Part shown: in pieces, positions 1 through 5,670 of the stretch
Layout: each line of letters opens with the position of its first letter
Numbering within the stretch: the first letter of the stretch is position 1
DNA from: Clostridia bacterium
GTDB lineage: Bacteria; Bacillota; Clostridia; Christensenellales; HGM11417
Assembly (NCBI GenBank): GCA_017407365.1
Contig: JAFQWR010000024.1
Coordinates: 1-7,344, forward strand
Direction of reading: 5' to 3'
DNA length: 7,344 nt
Translations under genes and position numbers: made by a program
The notes under the pieces: generated by a model
What the model was told of the DNA's origin: nothing
Databases searched by the model: none
What the model saw: only the letters and a program-made list of their open reading frames with translations

Positions 1-339
1 GCGAAGACTTAAAAAAACGGAGAAATTTACCGCCATGTATGCTCTGTCTTTTACAGCGGTTTACAGCTACGCACCATCCATTCAAAAATCGCATAAAGCG
101 AAAAACACCACACAGATTAAAGCATACACCGCTAACCCTAGAGGAAGTCAAGAGCCGCCACACGTTCAAAATTACCCTATTTAAGAGCCTTAAACGGCAT
201 CGGAAAATATAATAACAAAAAAAACAGCTTCTTTTGGCTACGAAATCCTCTTGCTTTCAGAATAAAAAAACATCCGCGGCATCAGGATAAAAAACAGATT
301 TTTTGCACGCTGAGAGATGCCATTTTTAAGGCAGTACAC
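1..339. other. Gene-poor AT-rich stretch, no supported gene
   Basis: No convincing coding region is visible. Two plus-strand frames are open from the left edge (2-184 and 3-212), but neither gives a recognisable protein and they contradict each other, so at most one could be the tail of a gene starting outside the window. On the minus strand there are several long T-runs, a weak hairpin (TCGC at 89-92, GCGA at 98-101, then five U), and a weak promoter-like pair, TTGACT and TATGCT spaced 19 bp (121-151). The latter could lead to a gene beyond the left edge. An 8-bp direct repeat TTTACAGC occurs at 50-57 and 60-67. The stretch is richer in A+T than the genes to its right. Confidence 0.5.
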
Positions 340-372
340 AAAAAAACGCAAGAGAGTTTTTCCCTTGCGTTT
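340..372 (-). terminator. Intrinsic terminator of the candidate small RNA
   Basis: Arms AAACGCAAG (344-352) and CTTGCGTTT (364-372) form a 9-bp stem with an 11-nt loop. Read on the minus strand the stem is followed by seven consecutive U (plus-strand A run 340-346, whose last bases also pair in the stem). No coding gene lies just upstream on that strand, so it most plausibly ends the short transcript that starts near 475. Confidence 0.75.
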
Positions 373-475
373 GCGATCGTAAAATAATGATATTCCGTAT
401 ATTCTCCTTACATCTTCTTCAAATCTGACAGCGGCGATGCATGGGCAAAGCTCCAAAAAAAATCAGCCGCCCTTC
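340..475 (-). ncRNA. Candidate small RNA, about 135 nt, unclassified
   Basis: This is a minus-strand transcription unit defined by a near-consensus promoter at 482-510 and an intrinsic terminator at 340-372, with no supported reading frame between them. The predicted 5' half has mutually exclusive pairings: GGGC with GCCC, GCGGC with GCCGC, and CUGA with UCAG, so alternative folds are possible. It carries an exposed AAGGAG (Shine-Dalgarno-like) not followed by a sensible start codon. A seven-codon frame, MHRRCQI, exists without a ribosome site. I do not recognise it as 6S, SRP RNA, tmRNA, T-box or a common riboswitch. It could be a regulatory RNA or an attenuated leader. The transcription start is estimated from the -10 position, not seen. 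Confidence 0.42.
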
Positions 476-481
476 ATCGGT

Positions 482-510
482 ATTATATCATATTATGCTT
501 GTGCAGGCAA
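482..510 (-). promoter_or_regulatory. Sigma-A-type promoter with extended -10
   Basis: On the minus strand TTGCCT (510-505) lies 17 bp from a perfect TATAAT (487-482). The -10 is preceded by TG at the extended position (TGATATAAT). It sits downstream of the terminator of the acyltransferase gene, so it starts an independent transcript, expected near 475. Confidence 0.7.
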
Positions 511-554
511 ATGCTTTTGTTCTGTTTTTTGGCTATGTATCTGATGCAACGCAT

Positions 555-583
555 AAAAAAAAGGACGGCGCTTTATGCCGTCC
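555..583 (-). terminator. Intrinsic terminator of the acyltransferase-family gene
   Basis: GGACGGC (563-569) and GCCGTCC (577-583) form a perfect 7-bp GC-rich stem with a 7-nt loop. On the minus strand it is followed by eight U (A run 555-562). It begins 17 bp after the stop codon of the 601-1407 gene and ends that transcript. Confidence 0.9.
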
Positions 584-600
584 ATAATGATAACCTGCTT

Positions 601-1407
601 TTACAGCCTTGCAACACCATAGCCCGAATAAAACTCTCTGCCCTCTGTCAGTGCAGCCTTTACCTTTTGCTGAAAGGCGTTATTTGCCACATAGGCGGAT
701 TTATCGGGATTGACCACACGGAAAACAAAGCGCTCAATACTGCTTTCCTTCTGCGTTTTATATAGCGTAAAGCGGTTGGCAAATGCAAGAATATTGCTAT
801 GCGCAGGAAGAAGATCTTTGAGCGTTGGGTCTAACAACCAGCTTTCAAGATGCAGATAGCTTCCCTCACCAAAATGCTCTGCGGCAAGTCGGAAGGAGTT
901 TTCTACCTCGCTCTGCGTGAGCGCACCGCCAAAGGGAATATGCACGTTGAGCACCCTTTGCCCTGCTTTCAGCGTTTCACCCTGAAAGCTTACATCCTCT
1001 TCCAATGTATCCGGCTGAAACTGAAGCCTGCCAAGCCTTACAATACCTGCGTGCAGGTGCGAGGTAAGCCAATGCGTTTCACGCAGGCCGCAGATACCCG
1101 TTTCGAGCATACACATTTCATTCCAAATTTTCAGATCGTAGAACGTAGCGAGATATTCCTCCTCAGAAAAGCCCATTTCAAGGTACCTTTCGTATAAATC
1201 GTAGGCAAAATCGGTGAAATAAAACAAGAGCGCAGAGTAGTATTCCTCTCCCTTTTCCTGCTTGATTCTTGCAAGGAAGGCATCCTCATCATGATAGTAT
1301 TCTGTCTTGGCGGCGAGGTATACCTCCTTCGGTACGGACTGCGCACGGTATACGGCAAGTGCCTGCTCAGAATATTGAATGGCAGATAAAAAATCATTTT
1401 TAGTCAT
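601..1407 (-). CDS. GNAT-like acyltransferase-family protein (NAT_N/GNAT_C type)
   Basis: This 268-residue cytoplasmic protein has no signal peptide or membrane segment. It resembles the Clostridial 'acyltransferase domain-containing' family built of an N-terminal helical NAT_N-like part (about 1-115) and a GNAT_C-like part (about 117-262). Family-like landmarks are G-L-R-E-T-H-W-L at 107-114, GIVRLGRLQF at 121-130, VLNVHIPFGG at 152-161, and SWLLDP at 189-194 followed by SNI and a Phe-rich segment at 204-213. The acyl donor and acceptor of this family are not established to my knowledge, so the catalytic role is inferred from the fold name only. ATG at 1407 is chosen because AAAGGTGA lies just upstream; the longer TTG start at 1437 would overlap the -35 of the divergent gene. 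It is transcribed away from the LacI-family gene, a layout that suggests control by that regulator, and has its own terminator. Recognition is from motif memory, not a search. Confidence 0.8.
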   Translation of the reverse strand: MTKNDFLSAIQYSEQALAVYRAQSVPKEVYLAAKTEYYHDEDAFLARIKQEKGEEYYSALLFYFTDFAYDLYERYLEMGFSEEEYLATFYDLKIWNEMCMLETGICGLRETHWLTSHLHAGIVRLGRLQFQPDTLEEDVSFQGETLKAGQRVLNVHIPFGGALTQSEVENSFRLAAEHFGEGSYLHLESWLLDPTLKDLLPAHSNILAFANRFTLYKTQKESSIERFVFRVVNPDKSAYVANNAFQQKVKAALTEGREFYSGYGVARL

Positions 1408-1411
1408 ACTC

Positions 1412-1419
1412 TCACCTTT
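1412..1419 (-). promoter_or_regulatory. Ribosome binding site fixing the acyltransferase start
   Basis: AAAGGTGA on the minus strand ends 4 nt before the ATG at 1407. The alternative TTG start at 1437 lies upstream of this site, which supports the shorter 268-residue product. No convincing -35/-10 pair could be placed for this gene; the AT-rich 1440-1475 stretch probably contains its promoter. Confidence 0.7.
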
Positions 1420-1431
1420 AATTAAAAACAT

Positions 1432-1460
1432 TTGCAATTTTTTTGATTTTGTTATATACT
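1432..1460 (+). promoter_or_regulatory. Promoter of the LacI-family gene
   Basis: TTGCAA (1432-1437) and TATACT (1455-1460) are separated by exactly 17 bp, placing the expected start near 1467. The ribosome site AGAGG (1477-1481) then lies 6 nt before the ATG at 1488. This gives a very short leader and is consistent with autoregulation at the overlapping palindrome. Confidence 0.65.
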
Positions 1461-1470
1461 TATATAAAAC
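1451..1470. promoter_or_regulatory. Possible LacI-family operator (weak palindrome)
   Basis: The 20-bp stretch has imperfect dyad symmetry, GTTnTATA against TATAnAAC, with 7 of 10 half-site positions matching. It covers the -10 box of the LacI-family promoter and lies in the divergent intergenic region, where an autoregulatory operator would be expected. It lacks the central CG typical of many LacI-family operators, and AT-rich DNA gives such symmetry easily, so this is tentative. Confidence 0.25.
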
Positions 1471-1487
1471 AAACTTAGAGGTATCTT

Positions 1488-2504
1488 ATGGCAACCGTTC
1501 GTGATATTGCAAAGCTTGCAGGGGTTTCGCCCGCATCCGTTTCGCGCATACTCAACAACGACCCAACCTATCACGCCACAGCGGAAACGGTAAGCCGTGT
1601 ACACTCTGCAGCAAAAGCATTAAACTACACCCTGCCCGAAAGCCACAAATCGAGGCGGAAGGTTATCCGCTTTGGCTGTATCAGCCGTATGACTGCCGAG
1701 CATACCAAGGACAGTTATTATTCGAGCATTGTAAGCAGCATTCAGTCCTTCTGCCAGCAGAACAATATTGAATTTGAGCTTTTGCAGTCGCAGTTCGATA
1801 TCGAAAACCCTGCGATATTAAACGGCTTTTTATCGTTGAACTTAAACGGTATTATCATTATGGGCGACATCGAGCCCGAAATACTGGATAAGCTTATGCA
1901 AAGCGGAATCAGCATCGTAGGCGTGGATACCACCTCTGAGCGCATTGACAACGTGAGATACAACCGCTATCAGGCAGGCTGTAATGCAATGCAATACCTC
2001 CTTTCGAAGGGGCATAAAAAAATTGCTTACGTAGGCTCCAGCATCTACCCGCGCGACATCTCTGCCGTGGGCAGATTTGATGCGTATAAGAAGATGCTCT
2101 CTACCTTTGAAATCCCCCTGAATCCCGATTGGGTTATCGATTGCAAGTGGCAACGCGAAATCTGCTATAAGGAGGTTAAAAAGCTGTTATCCTCCAACGA
2201 AAAGCCCACCGCCTTTTTTGTCGCAAGCGACCACATGGCAATTGCGGCAATGAGTGCGATTACCGATTGCGGACTTTCGATTCCCGAGGATATTTCCATC
2301 ATCGGCATCACCGACATTGAGGTATCACAATACCTGAATCCTCCGCTGACCACCATAAAGATTCCGCAGGAGGAAATCGGTGTAATCGCCGCCTCTACCC
2401 TGCTTGCCCGTGTGCACAACGATACAACAGTTGCAAAGCAGATTTACATTCCCACCACACTGATTGAGCGTAAAAGCGTACGCTCTCTCACCGAAACAGA
2501 ATAA
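1488..2504 (+). CDS. LacI-family transcriptional regulator, EbgR/GalR-like
   Basis: This 338-residue DNA-binding repressor-type protein has the normal length for the family. The N-terminal helix-turn-helix is clear at about 2-23 (TVRDIAKLAGVSPASVSRIL), followed by the hinge region near 45-60 and a periplasmic-binding-protein-like sensor domain at about 60-332. Typical sensor-domain landmarks are the HKKIAYVG strand, GRFDAYKKML, FFVASDHMAIAAM, SIIGITDIEVSQYLNPPLTTI, and a closing LIERKSVR. These resemble regulators of galactoside-type sugars (EbgR group), but the inducer cannot be read from sequence. It is divergent from the acyltransferase-family gene and convergent with the surface operon. 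It is probably autoregulated through the 1408-1487 region (inference). A strong intrinsic terminator follows 13 bp after the stop. Confidence 0.95.
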   Translation: MATVRDIAKLAGVSPASVSRILNNDPTYHATAETVSRVHSAAKALNYTLPESHKSRRKVIRFGCISRMTAEHTKDSYYSSIVSSIQSFCQQNNIEFELLQSQFDIENPAILNGFLSLNLNGIIIMGDIEPEILDKLMQSGISIVGVDTTSERIDNVRYNRYQAGCNAMQYLLSKGHKKIAYVGSSIYPRDISAVGRFDAYKKMLSTFEIPLNPDWVIDCKWQREICYKEVKKLLSSNEKPTAFFVASDHMAIAAMSAITDCGLSIPEDISIIGITDIEVSQYLNPPLTTIKIPQEEIGVIAASTLLARVHNDTTVAKQIYIPTTLIERKSVRSLTETE

Positions 2505-2517
2505 CAAGCCTGATTTC

Positions 2518-2549
2518 AGCGCCGATTACATTATCGGCGCTTTTCTTTT
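2518..2549 (+). terminator. Intrinsic terminator of the LacI-family gene, inside the convergent gene's 3' end
   Basis: A 9-bp stem, AGCGCCGAT (2518-2526) with ATCGGCGCT (2533-2541), and a 6-nt loop are followed by a run of T broken by one C (2541-2549). The right arm and U-tract are also the last codons and stop (2531-2533) of the convergent minus-strand gene. No U-tract follows on the minus strand, so it should act mainly on plus-strand transcription. Confidence 0.9.
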
Positions 2550-4348
2550 ACCCTTTTTTGCACGCACAGCGCACCGATTATCAGGAAAGCAGATATCAGA
2601 TACCCACTTGCCTCTGCACCGCATCCGCTCGTTGAAGGGGTGGGGGGAGTCTCGGGCTTGGGAGCTTCCTCCTTGCGCCAGATTGCCATTACGTTGAGAT
2701 CCTGTGTGACAACGGAAAAATCGACATCCCATCCGACAAATACGTATCCCTTACGTGTGAAGGTGGGCGCCACAGCACTTTCACCCTTTTTGATTATCTG
2801 AGAGGTACTTCCCTCAACCAGCGTGCCGTAGTTGCCGTCAAAAACAACGAGAAAGCTATCTCTTTCTACCACAGGATGCTCTATTCTCATCTCACCAAGC
2901 AGGTTTGCCTGCAATTCGGAGCTGTATCTGCTGCTGTCGTTGGCAAATCGGATGGCTCTGCCATAAGAGGTTTCGCACCTTACGTATACCTTGTATTTCC
3001 CCGTTTTCAAGCCTTCGGGCACCGTGACGCTTGCCGAAAGCGTTTTGCTTTGCTGAGAACGTACGGAAAGAAGGTCTAATGAGCAGGGCACGCTTTCGCT
3101 TGCGGTATCCGACTGAAATACAATGGAGCAGACAGGTGCACGCATGAGGGAAGCAAAGCCCTTGTTTTGGATTTGCAGGGAGAGGCTAAGCTCGTTGCCT
3201 GTCTTGATATACCCGGGAAGGGAAGCACTTTGTAAAACCAAGCGATAGCCAAGACGGTTTTTTACAAAGGTAAAATCACTTGTTTTTCCGCGGTATAGCG
3301 AATCGTCGCCATCGTATTTGGTGCGCTCCCACTGCGAAATGACGCGCTCATAATTCCAGCTGATATTCAAGTAGCTGGTGTGCGTGATAAACGCCTCCTG
3401 CTCCAAATAATCCACATTGTTGTAGTAACCCATTCCGCCCGTATCCTTATCGGCAATAACCTCACCGCCGTACAGCGTTTTTTCTGCCTGACGGCCAATG
3501 AAGGCTGTTTCAATTCTTCGGTCGGTAAAGGTTCCCCAATCGGTTTCAGAGCCAAGATAGCCGTCGTTATAAACGCCTACACGCTGTGCCTCGGGGTATT
3601 TTTCAGCAGAAAAGCTACCAAGCCTTTCCTCGTTGAGCTTCAAGCCATATTTGCTGTTAGCCCAATAGCAGAAGTATTTCGGTCTGCGCACCGTAACACC
3701 AATCTCCTCGGGAAGCGCATTCAGCCACTCCTCCACGATTGCATAGTAGGTGCCTGCATTCGACTTATCTGCCGAGCCGAGCTGTGTGGAATGCTGCTCT
3801 CCCCAAGGGCCGACCATGCCCGATTCCACTCCAATGATGACATCGGAATACGGAGCAATTGCCGCACCGAGCGTGGCGATATGCTTTTTGATCCACGATA
3901 GCTTGGGCTCGTTTTCCAGATATCTGCCACTGCTATCCTCTAAGCCCTGCACGTTATAGCAAAAGCGAATGATTGCACTGATCTGATATTTTTTAAGATA
4001 CGAGAGTGTTTTTTGCAATGCCGTCACCGCATTTGAATCGATACCTGCATCAACACCCCCTGCATTGGCGGAAAAATCCTCTAACCCGATACGCAGATGA
4101 TATAATCCGAAATCCCTGCATCGGGAGGCAATGCTATCCTCTGAAACGGGCGCCGCAGTGCTGTTGCGCATCAGATAGCCGCTGAACGCATAATAGAAGC
4201 CGCAATCGGGATTGACAATTTCGTCAAGCGTTTCCTCTAATAGCACATCGGTATCCGCTGAAGGCATTGAAAAATTATGCATAAGCACACCACCGGAAGC
4301 GATTGCCAGCAGAGAAAGCACAAACAGTATTTTTGATAAACATTTCAT
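2531..4348 (-). CDS. Secreted DUF4874/DUF4832-type putative glycosidase-like protein with InlB B-repeat-like module and C-terminal anchor
   Basis: This 605-residue exported protein has a signal peptide at about 1-25 (MKCLSKILFVLSLLAIASGG). Residues 45-210 look like DUF4874: the NPDCGFYYAF opening, a strand with IIRFCYN at 126-132, and IIGVESGMVGPWGEQH at 171-186. Residues 215-380 look like DUF4832: RVGVYNDGYLG at 256-266 and LGYRLVLQSA at 366-375. A beta-sandwich follows to about 480. Together these suggest a TIM-barrel, glycoside-hydrolase-like enzyme; E175, E184 and D262 are candidate active-site acids, by inference only. Residues 498-558 match the InlB B-repeat/Flg_new pattern (VVFDGNYG, then GYVFVGWD, ending in AIW). 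A Pro-rich linker, GCG at 575-577, a hydrophobic segment and the basic tail QKRVKEKRR end the protein. ATG 4348 is preferred over GTG 4411 because it directly opens the signal peptide, although its ribosome site (GGGG) is weak. It is the third gene of the minus-strand series. Confidence 0.85.
   Translation of the reverse strand: MKCLSKILFVLSLLAIASGGVLMHNFSMPSADTDVLLEETLDEIVNPDCGFYYAFSGYLMRNSTAAPVSEDSIASRCRDFGLYHLRIGLEDFSANAGGVDAGIDSNAVTALQKTLSYLKKYQISAIIRFCYNVQGLEDSSGRYLENEPKLSWIKKHIATLGAAIAPYSDVIIGVESGMVGPWGEQHSTQLGSADKSNAGTYYAIVEEWLNALPEEIGVTVRRPKYFCYWANSKYGLKLNEERLGSFSAEKYPEAQRVGVYNDGYLGSETDWGTFTDRRIETAFIGRQAEKTLYGGEVIADKDTGGMGYYNNVDYLEQEAFITHTSYLNISWNYERVISQWERTKYDGDDSLYRGKTSDFTFVKNRLGYRLVLQSASLPGYIKTGNELSLSLQIQNKGFASLMRAPVCSIVFQSDTASESVPCSLDLLSVRSQQSKTLSASVTVPEGLKTGKYKVYVRCETSYGRAIRFANDSSRYSSELQANLLGEMRIEHPVVERDSFLVVFDGNYGTLVEGSTSQIIKKGESAVAPTFTRKGYVFVGWDVDFSVVTQDLNVMAIWRKEEAPKPETPPTPSTSGCGAEASGYLISAFLIIGALCVQKRVKEKRR
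2534..2626 (-). other. C-terminal GCG / hydrophobic / basic surface-anchor-like tail (copy 1)
   Basis: The last 31 residues of the DUF4874/DUF4832-type protein: Gly-Cys-Gly after a Pro/Thr/Ser linker, about 18 hydrophobic residues, then a Lys/Arg cluster. The layout parallels tripartite sorting signals but lacks LPXTG. It resembles the tail of the 5670-7344 product. Confidence 0.7.
2675..2857 (-). repeat. Single InlB B-repeat-like (Flg_new) module
   Basis: One copy of the roughly 60-residue beta-grasp-like unit common in Listeria and Clostridia surface proteins, seen from VVFDGNYG, the GYVFVGWD core and the terminal AIWRKE. It sits as a spacer between the catalytic-like part and the C-terminal anchor tail. 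Confidence 0.75.
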
Positions 4349-4364
4349 ATATGCCCCGAAAACT

Positions 4365-4383
4365 GCCGACCAAAGCTGTCGGC
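4365..4383 (-). other. Hairpin just upstream of the DUF4874/DUF4832-type gene start
   Basis: GCCGAC and GTCGGC form a perfect 6-bp stem with a 7-nt loop, ending 16 nt before the ATG at 4348. It is followed by AGTTTTCGGGG and has no clean U-run. It lies close enough to the weak ribosome site to affect translation or mRNA stability (inference). Confidence 0.55.
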
Positions 4384-4412
4384 TGATAGAATAAAGCTCC
4401 GAATATAACACT

Positions 4413-4439
4413 TGCGGAAGCCGAAAAACGACTTCCGCA
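4413..4439 (-). other. Intercistronic hairpin after the beta-helix-like gene
   Basis: TGCGGAAG (4413-4420) and CTTCCGCA (4432-4439) form a perfect 8-bp stem with an 11-nt loop, starting 13 nt after the stop of the 4453-5670 gene. On the minus strand it is followed by AGUGUUAUAUUC, not a U-tract, so it is a poor intrinsic terminator. It could be a partial terminator or a 3'-end stabilising structure that lowers expression of the downstream gene. Confidence 0.6.
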
Positions 4440-4452
4440 CGGTATAGCCGAA

Positions 4453-5670
4453 TTATTTTGTTGTAACGGTAAAGGTGAATTCCTCCGAGCAGAAGGCATT
4501 TGCCGTAGCCTTTGCCCTTGCGGTTACCGTATAGGTTTCACCCGACTCTAAGCCAACGAAAACGGGCGCATCCTGGTAGCTTTCAAACACCTTATACTCC
4601 ATACCCTTCTGATGCTCCAGTGCAAAACCGAATTCACAAACAAACGCACAGGTGACCTCAATGGAGGGCTCTCTTTGGGGGAAGGTCATAACGAACACGT
4701 CGCTATCTCTGAAAATTCCCTCGCCCTTTTGCTGCACATAAAGCACGTCACCCGGGGCAATTTTGCTGCCGCTTTGGAAGACCTCCGAAAAATCCGACTT
4801 TTTGCTCACACGGTATTCCTCTGCGTAGCTTACCGTTTCATTCTGATAATCTACCACGAGGCTTGCCGCTGTGGGCGTAGCGCATTTCAGATTTTTGGAA
4901 ACAAACGAGAAGGAAAAGCCATCCTTTTGCACGAAATATTCCGTTTGCGAGGCGATTTCCGCACCGCTTTTTACCAAGGAGGAAAAATCCTCTTCCGTGC
5001 TGACCGTGATATCTGCGGGGAAGGTAAGCTTACCCGTGGTATAATCGATCTTCAATGCGGAAAAATCCTTTACCGTGGGCGAGCCGCCTCTTTGCGGAAG
5101 CGAATCGCAATTATAGAAGATCATCAGACCTCTGTAAAAATACGCTTCTGTGAGGAAGGAACAGCCGTTGACGTAAAGCGTCATTGCATTTGCCGTAGAG
5201 CAGTAGGTGACTCTGTCGTAGTTGACGCTTGCAATTTCTAAGGTTTTGATGTCAAACACAACCTCTTCAAACGAAAGAGTTACGTTCGTTTCGTAGGTGT
5301 AGAACACAAAGCGCTCCGTTTCATCAGCAACCGTACGTCTGACCGTTGCATTCTTCACGGTAAGGCTACTGTTCTTTTTCAGCTCGAAGCCTGTTTTTTG
5401 CGTTGCGCTGTTCATTACAAGAACGGCTCCGCCGTCACCGATTAAGGTAACGTTTCCTTTTAGAGAGATTGTGCTTTCTACGGTGATTTCCCCACTGATG
5501 TAAACGGTGGTTGCCTCACCCGTGGCATTCGCCTTGGTGAAAGCATCCTTAAGGGCCGCATAATCGGTAGCAGTATAAACAGCCGCCTCTGCTCTGTTTA
5601 CCTGCACCAGGGGCATTACGCACAGTGCCGCCATAAGCAACAGAACAGCAATGCTACATACCTTTTTCAT
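4453..5670 (-). CDS. Secreted beta-helix-like repeat protein without a C-terminal anchor
   Basis: This 405-residue exported protein has a clear signal peptide (KK at 2-3, hydrophobic 6-23, probable cleavage after AEA or EAA near 29-30). Residues 31-190 show the opening of a pectate-lyase-like right-handed beta-helix: DYAALKDAF, then VYISGEITVESTISL, VTLIGDGGA and LTVKNATV ladder strands. No lyase catalytic signature is recognised, so the helix may bind rather than cleave. Residues 207-248 and 271-313 are two copies of a roughly 42-residue module also present in the neighbouring 5670-7344 product. Residues 335-405 form an FN3/Ig-like module with the R-x-KAT core. Unlike both neighbours it stops right after this module (FTVTTK) with no anchor tail, so it is probably released or held by partners. 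ATG 5670 has AGGAGGG 7 nt upstream and overlaps the previous stop codon as TAATG, indicating translational coupling. Specific function is not recognised. Confidence 0.88.
   Translation of the reverse strand: MKKVCSIAVLLLMAALCVMPLVQVNRAEAAVYTATDYAALKDAFTKANATGEATTVYISGEITVESTISLKGNVTLIGDGGAVLVMNSATQKTGFELKKNSSLTVKNATVRRTVADETERFVFYTYETNVTLSFEEVVFDIKTLEIASVNYDRVTYCSTANAMTLYVNGCSFLTEAYFYRGLMIFYNCDSLPQRGGSPTVKDFSALKIDYTTGKLTFPADITVSTEEDFSSLVKSGAEIASQTEYFVQKDGFSFSFVSKNLKCATPTAASLVVDYQNETVSYAEEYRVSKKSDFSEVFQSGSKIAPGDVLYVQQKGEGIFRDSDVFVMTFPQREPSIEVTCAFVCEFGFALEHQKGMEYKVFESYQDAPVFVGLESGETYTVTARAKATANAFCSEEFTFTVTTK
4456..4668 (-). repeat. FN3/Ig-like module, copy in the beta-helix-like protein
   Basis: C-terminal 71 residues. 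They share EYKV, an L-E-S-G-E-T-Y-T core and RAKATANAFCSEE with the two modules in the 5670-7344 product, where the equivalent is R-x-KAT followed by a short F/S/E-rich turn. Confidence 0.6.
4732..4860 (-). repeat. Shared 42-residue 'VDY...DFS...SG' module, copy 2
   Basis: LVVDYQNETVSYAEEYRVS, then KSDFS, QSGSKIAPGD and LYVQ. It follows the same order as the copies at 4927-5052 (same protein) and 6303-6440 (neighbouring protein). Only the protein pattern repeats clearly; I did not find long identical DNA. Confidence 0.75.
4927..5052 (-). repeat. Shared 42-residue 'VDY...DFS...SG' module, copy 1
   Basis: LKIDYTTGKLTF, then ITVSTEEDFS, KSGAEIAS and EYFVQ. It is spaced by about 22 residues from copy 2 in the same protein. 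Confidence 0.75.

Noticed and set aside
84..101. Possible minus-strand terminator (TCGC/GCGA stem with five U)
   Set aside because: The stem is only 4 bp, too weak to call, and no clear transcript leads into it.
2..212. Two plus-strand frames open from the left edge (2-184 and 3-212)
   Set aside because: Both are open by chance-compatible length, overlap each other, and neither shows family features; a gene tail cannot be proven from this fragment.
238..456. Minus-strand 72-codon frame in the leftmost region
   Set aside because: It starts at TTG without a ribosome site, runs straight through the strong terminator hairpin at 340-372, and has no recognisable protein features.
4349..4411. GTG at 4411 as the start of the DUF4874/DUF4832-type gene
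   Set aside because: It would put 21 polar and mixed residues ahead of a complete signal peptide and overlaps the edge of a hairpin region; ATG 4348 opens the signal peptide directly.
4612..5241. Plus-strand open frame of 209 codons
   Set aside because: It is antisense to the beta-helix-like gene, has no ribosome site and no recognisable domain.
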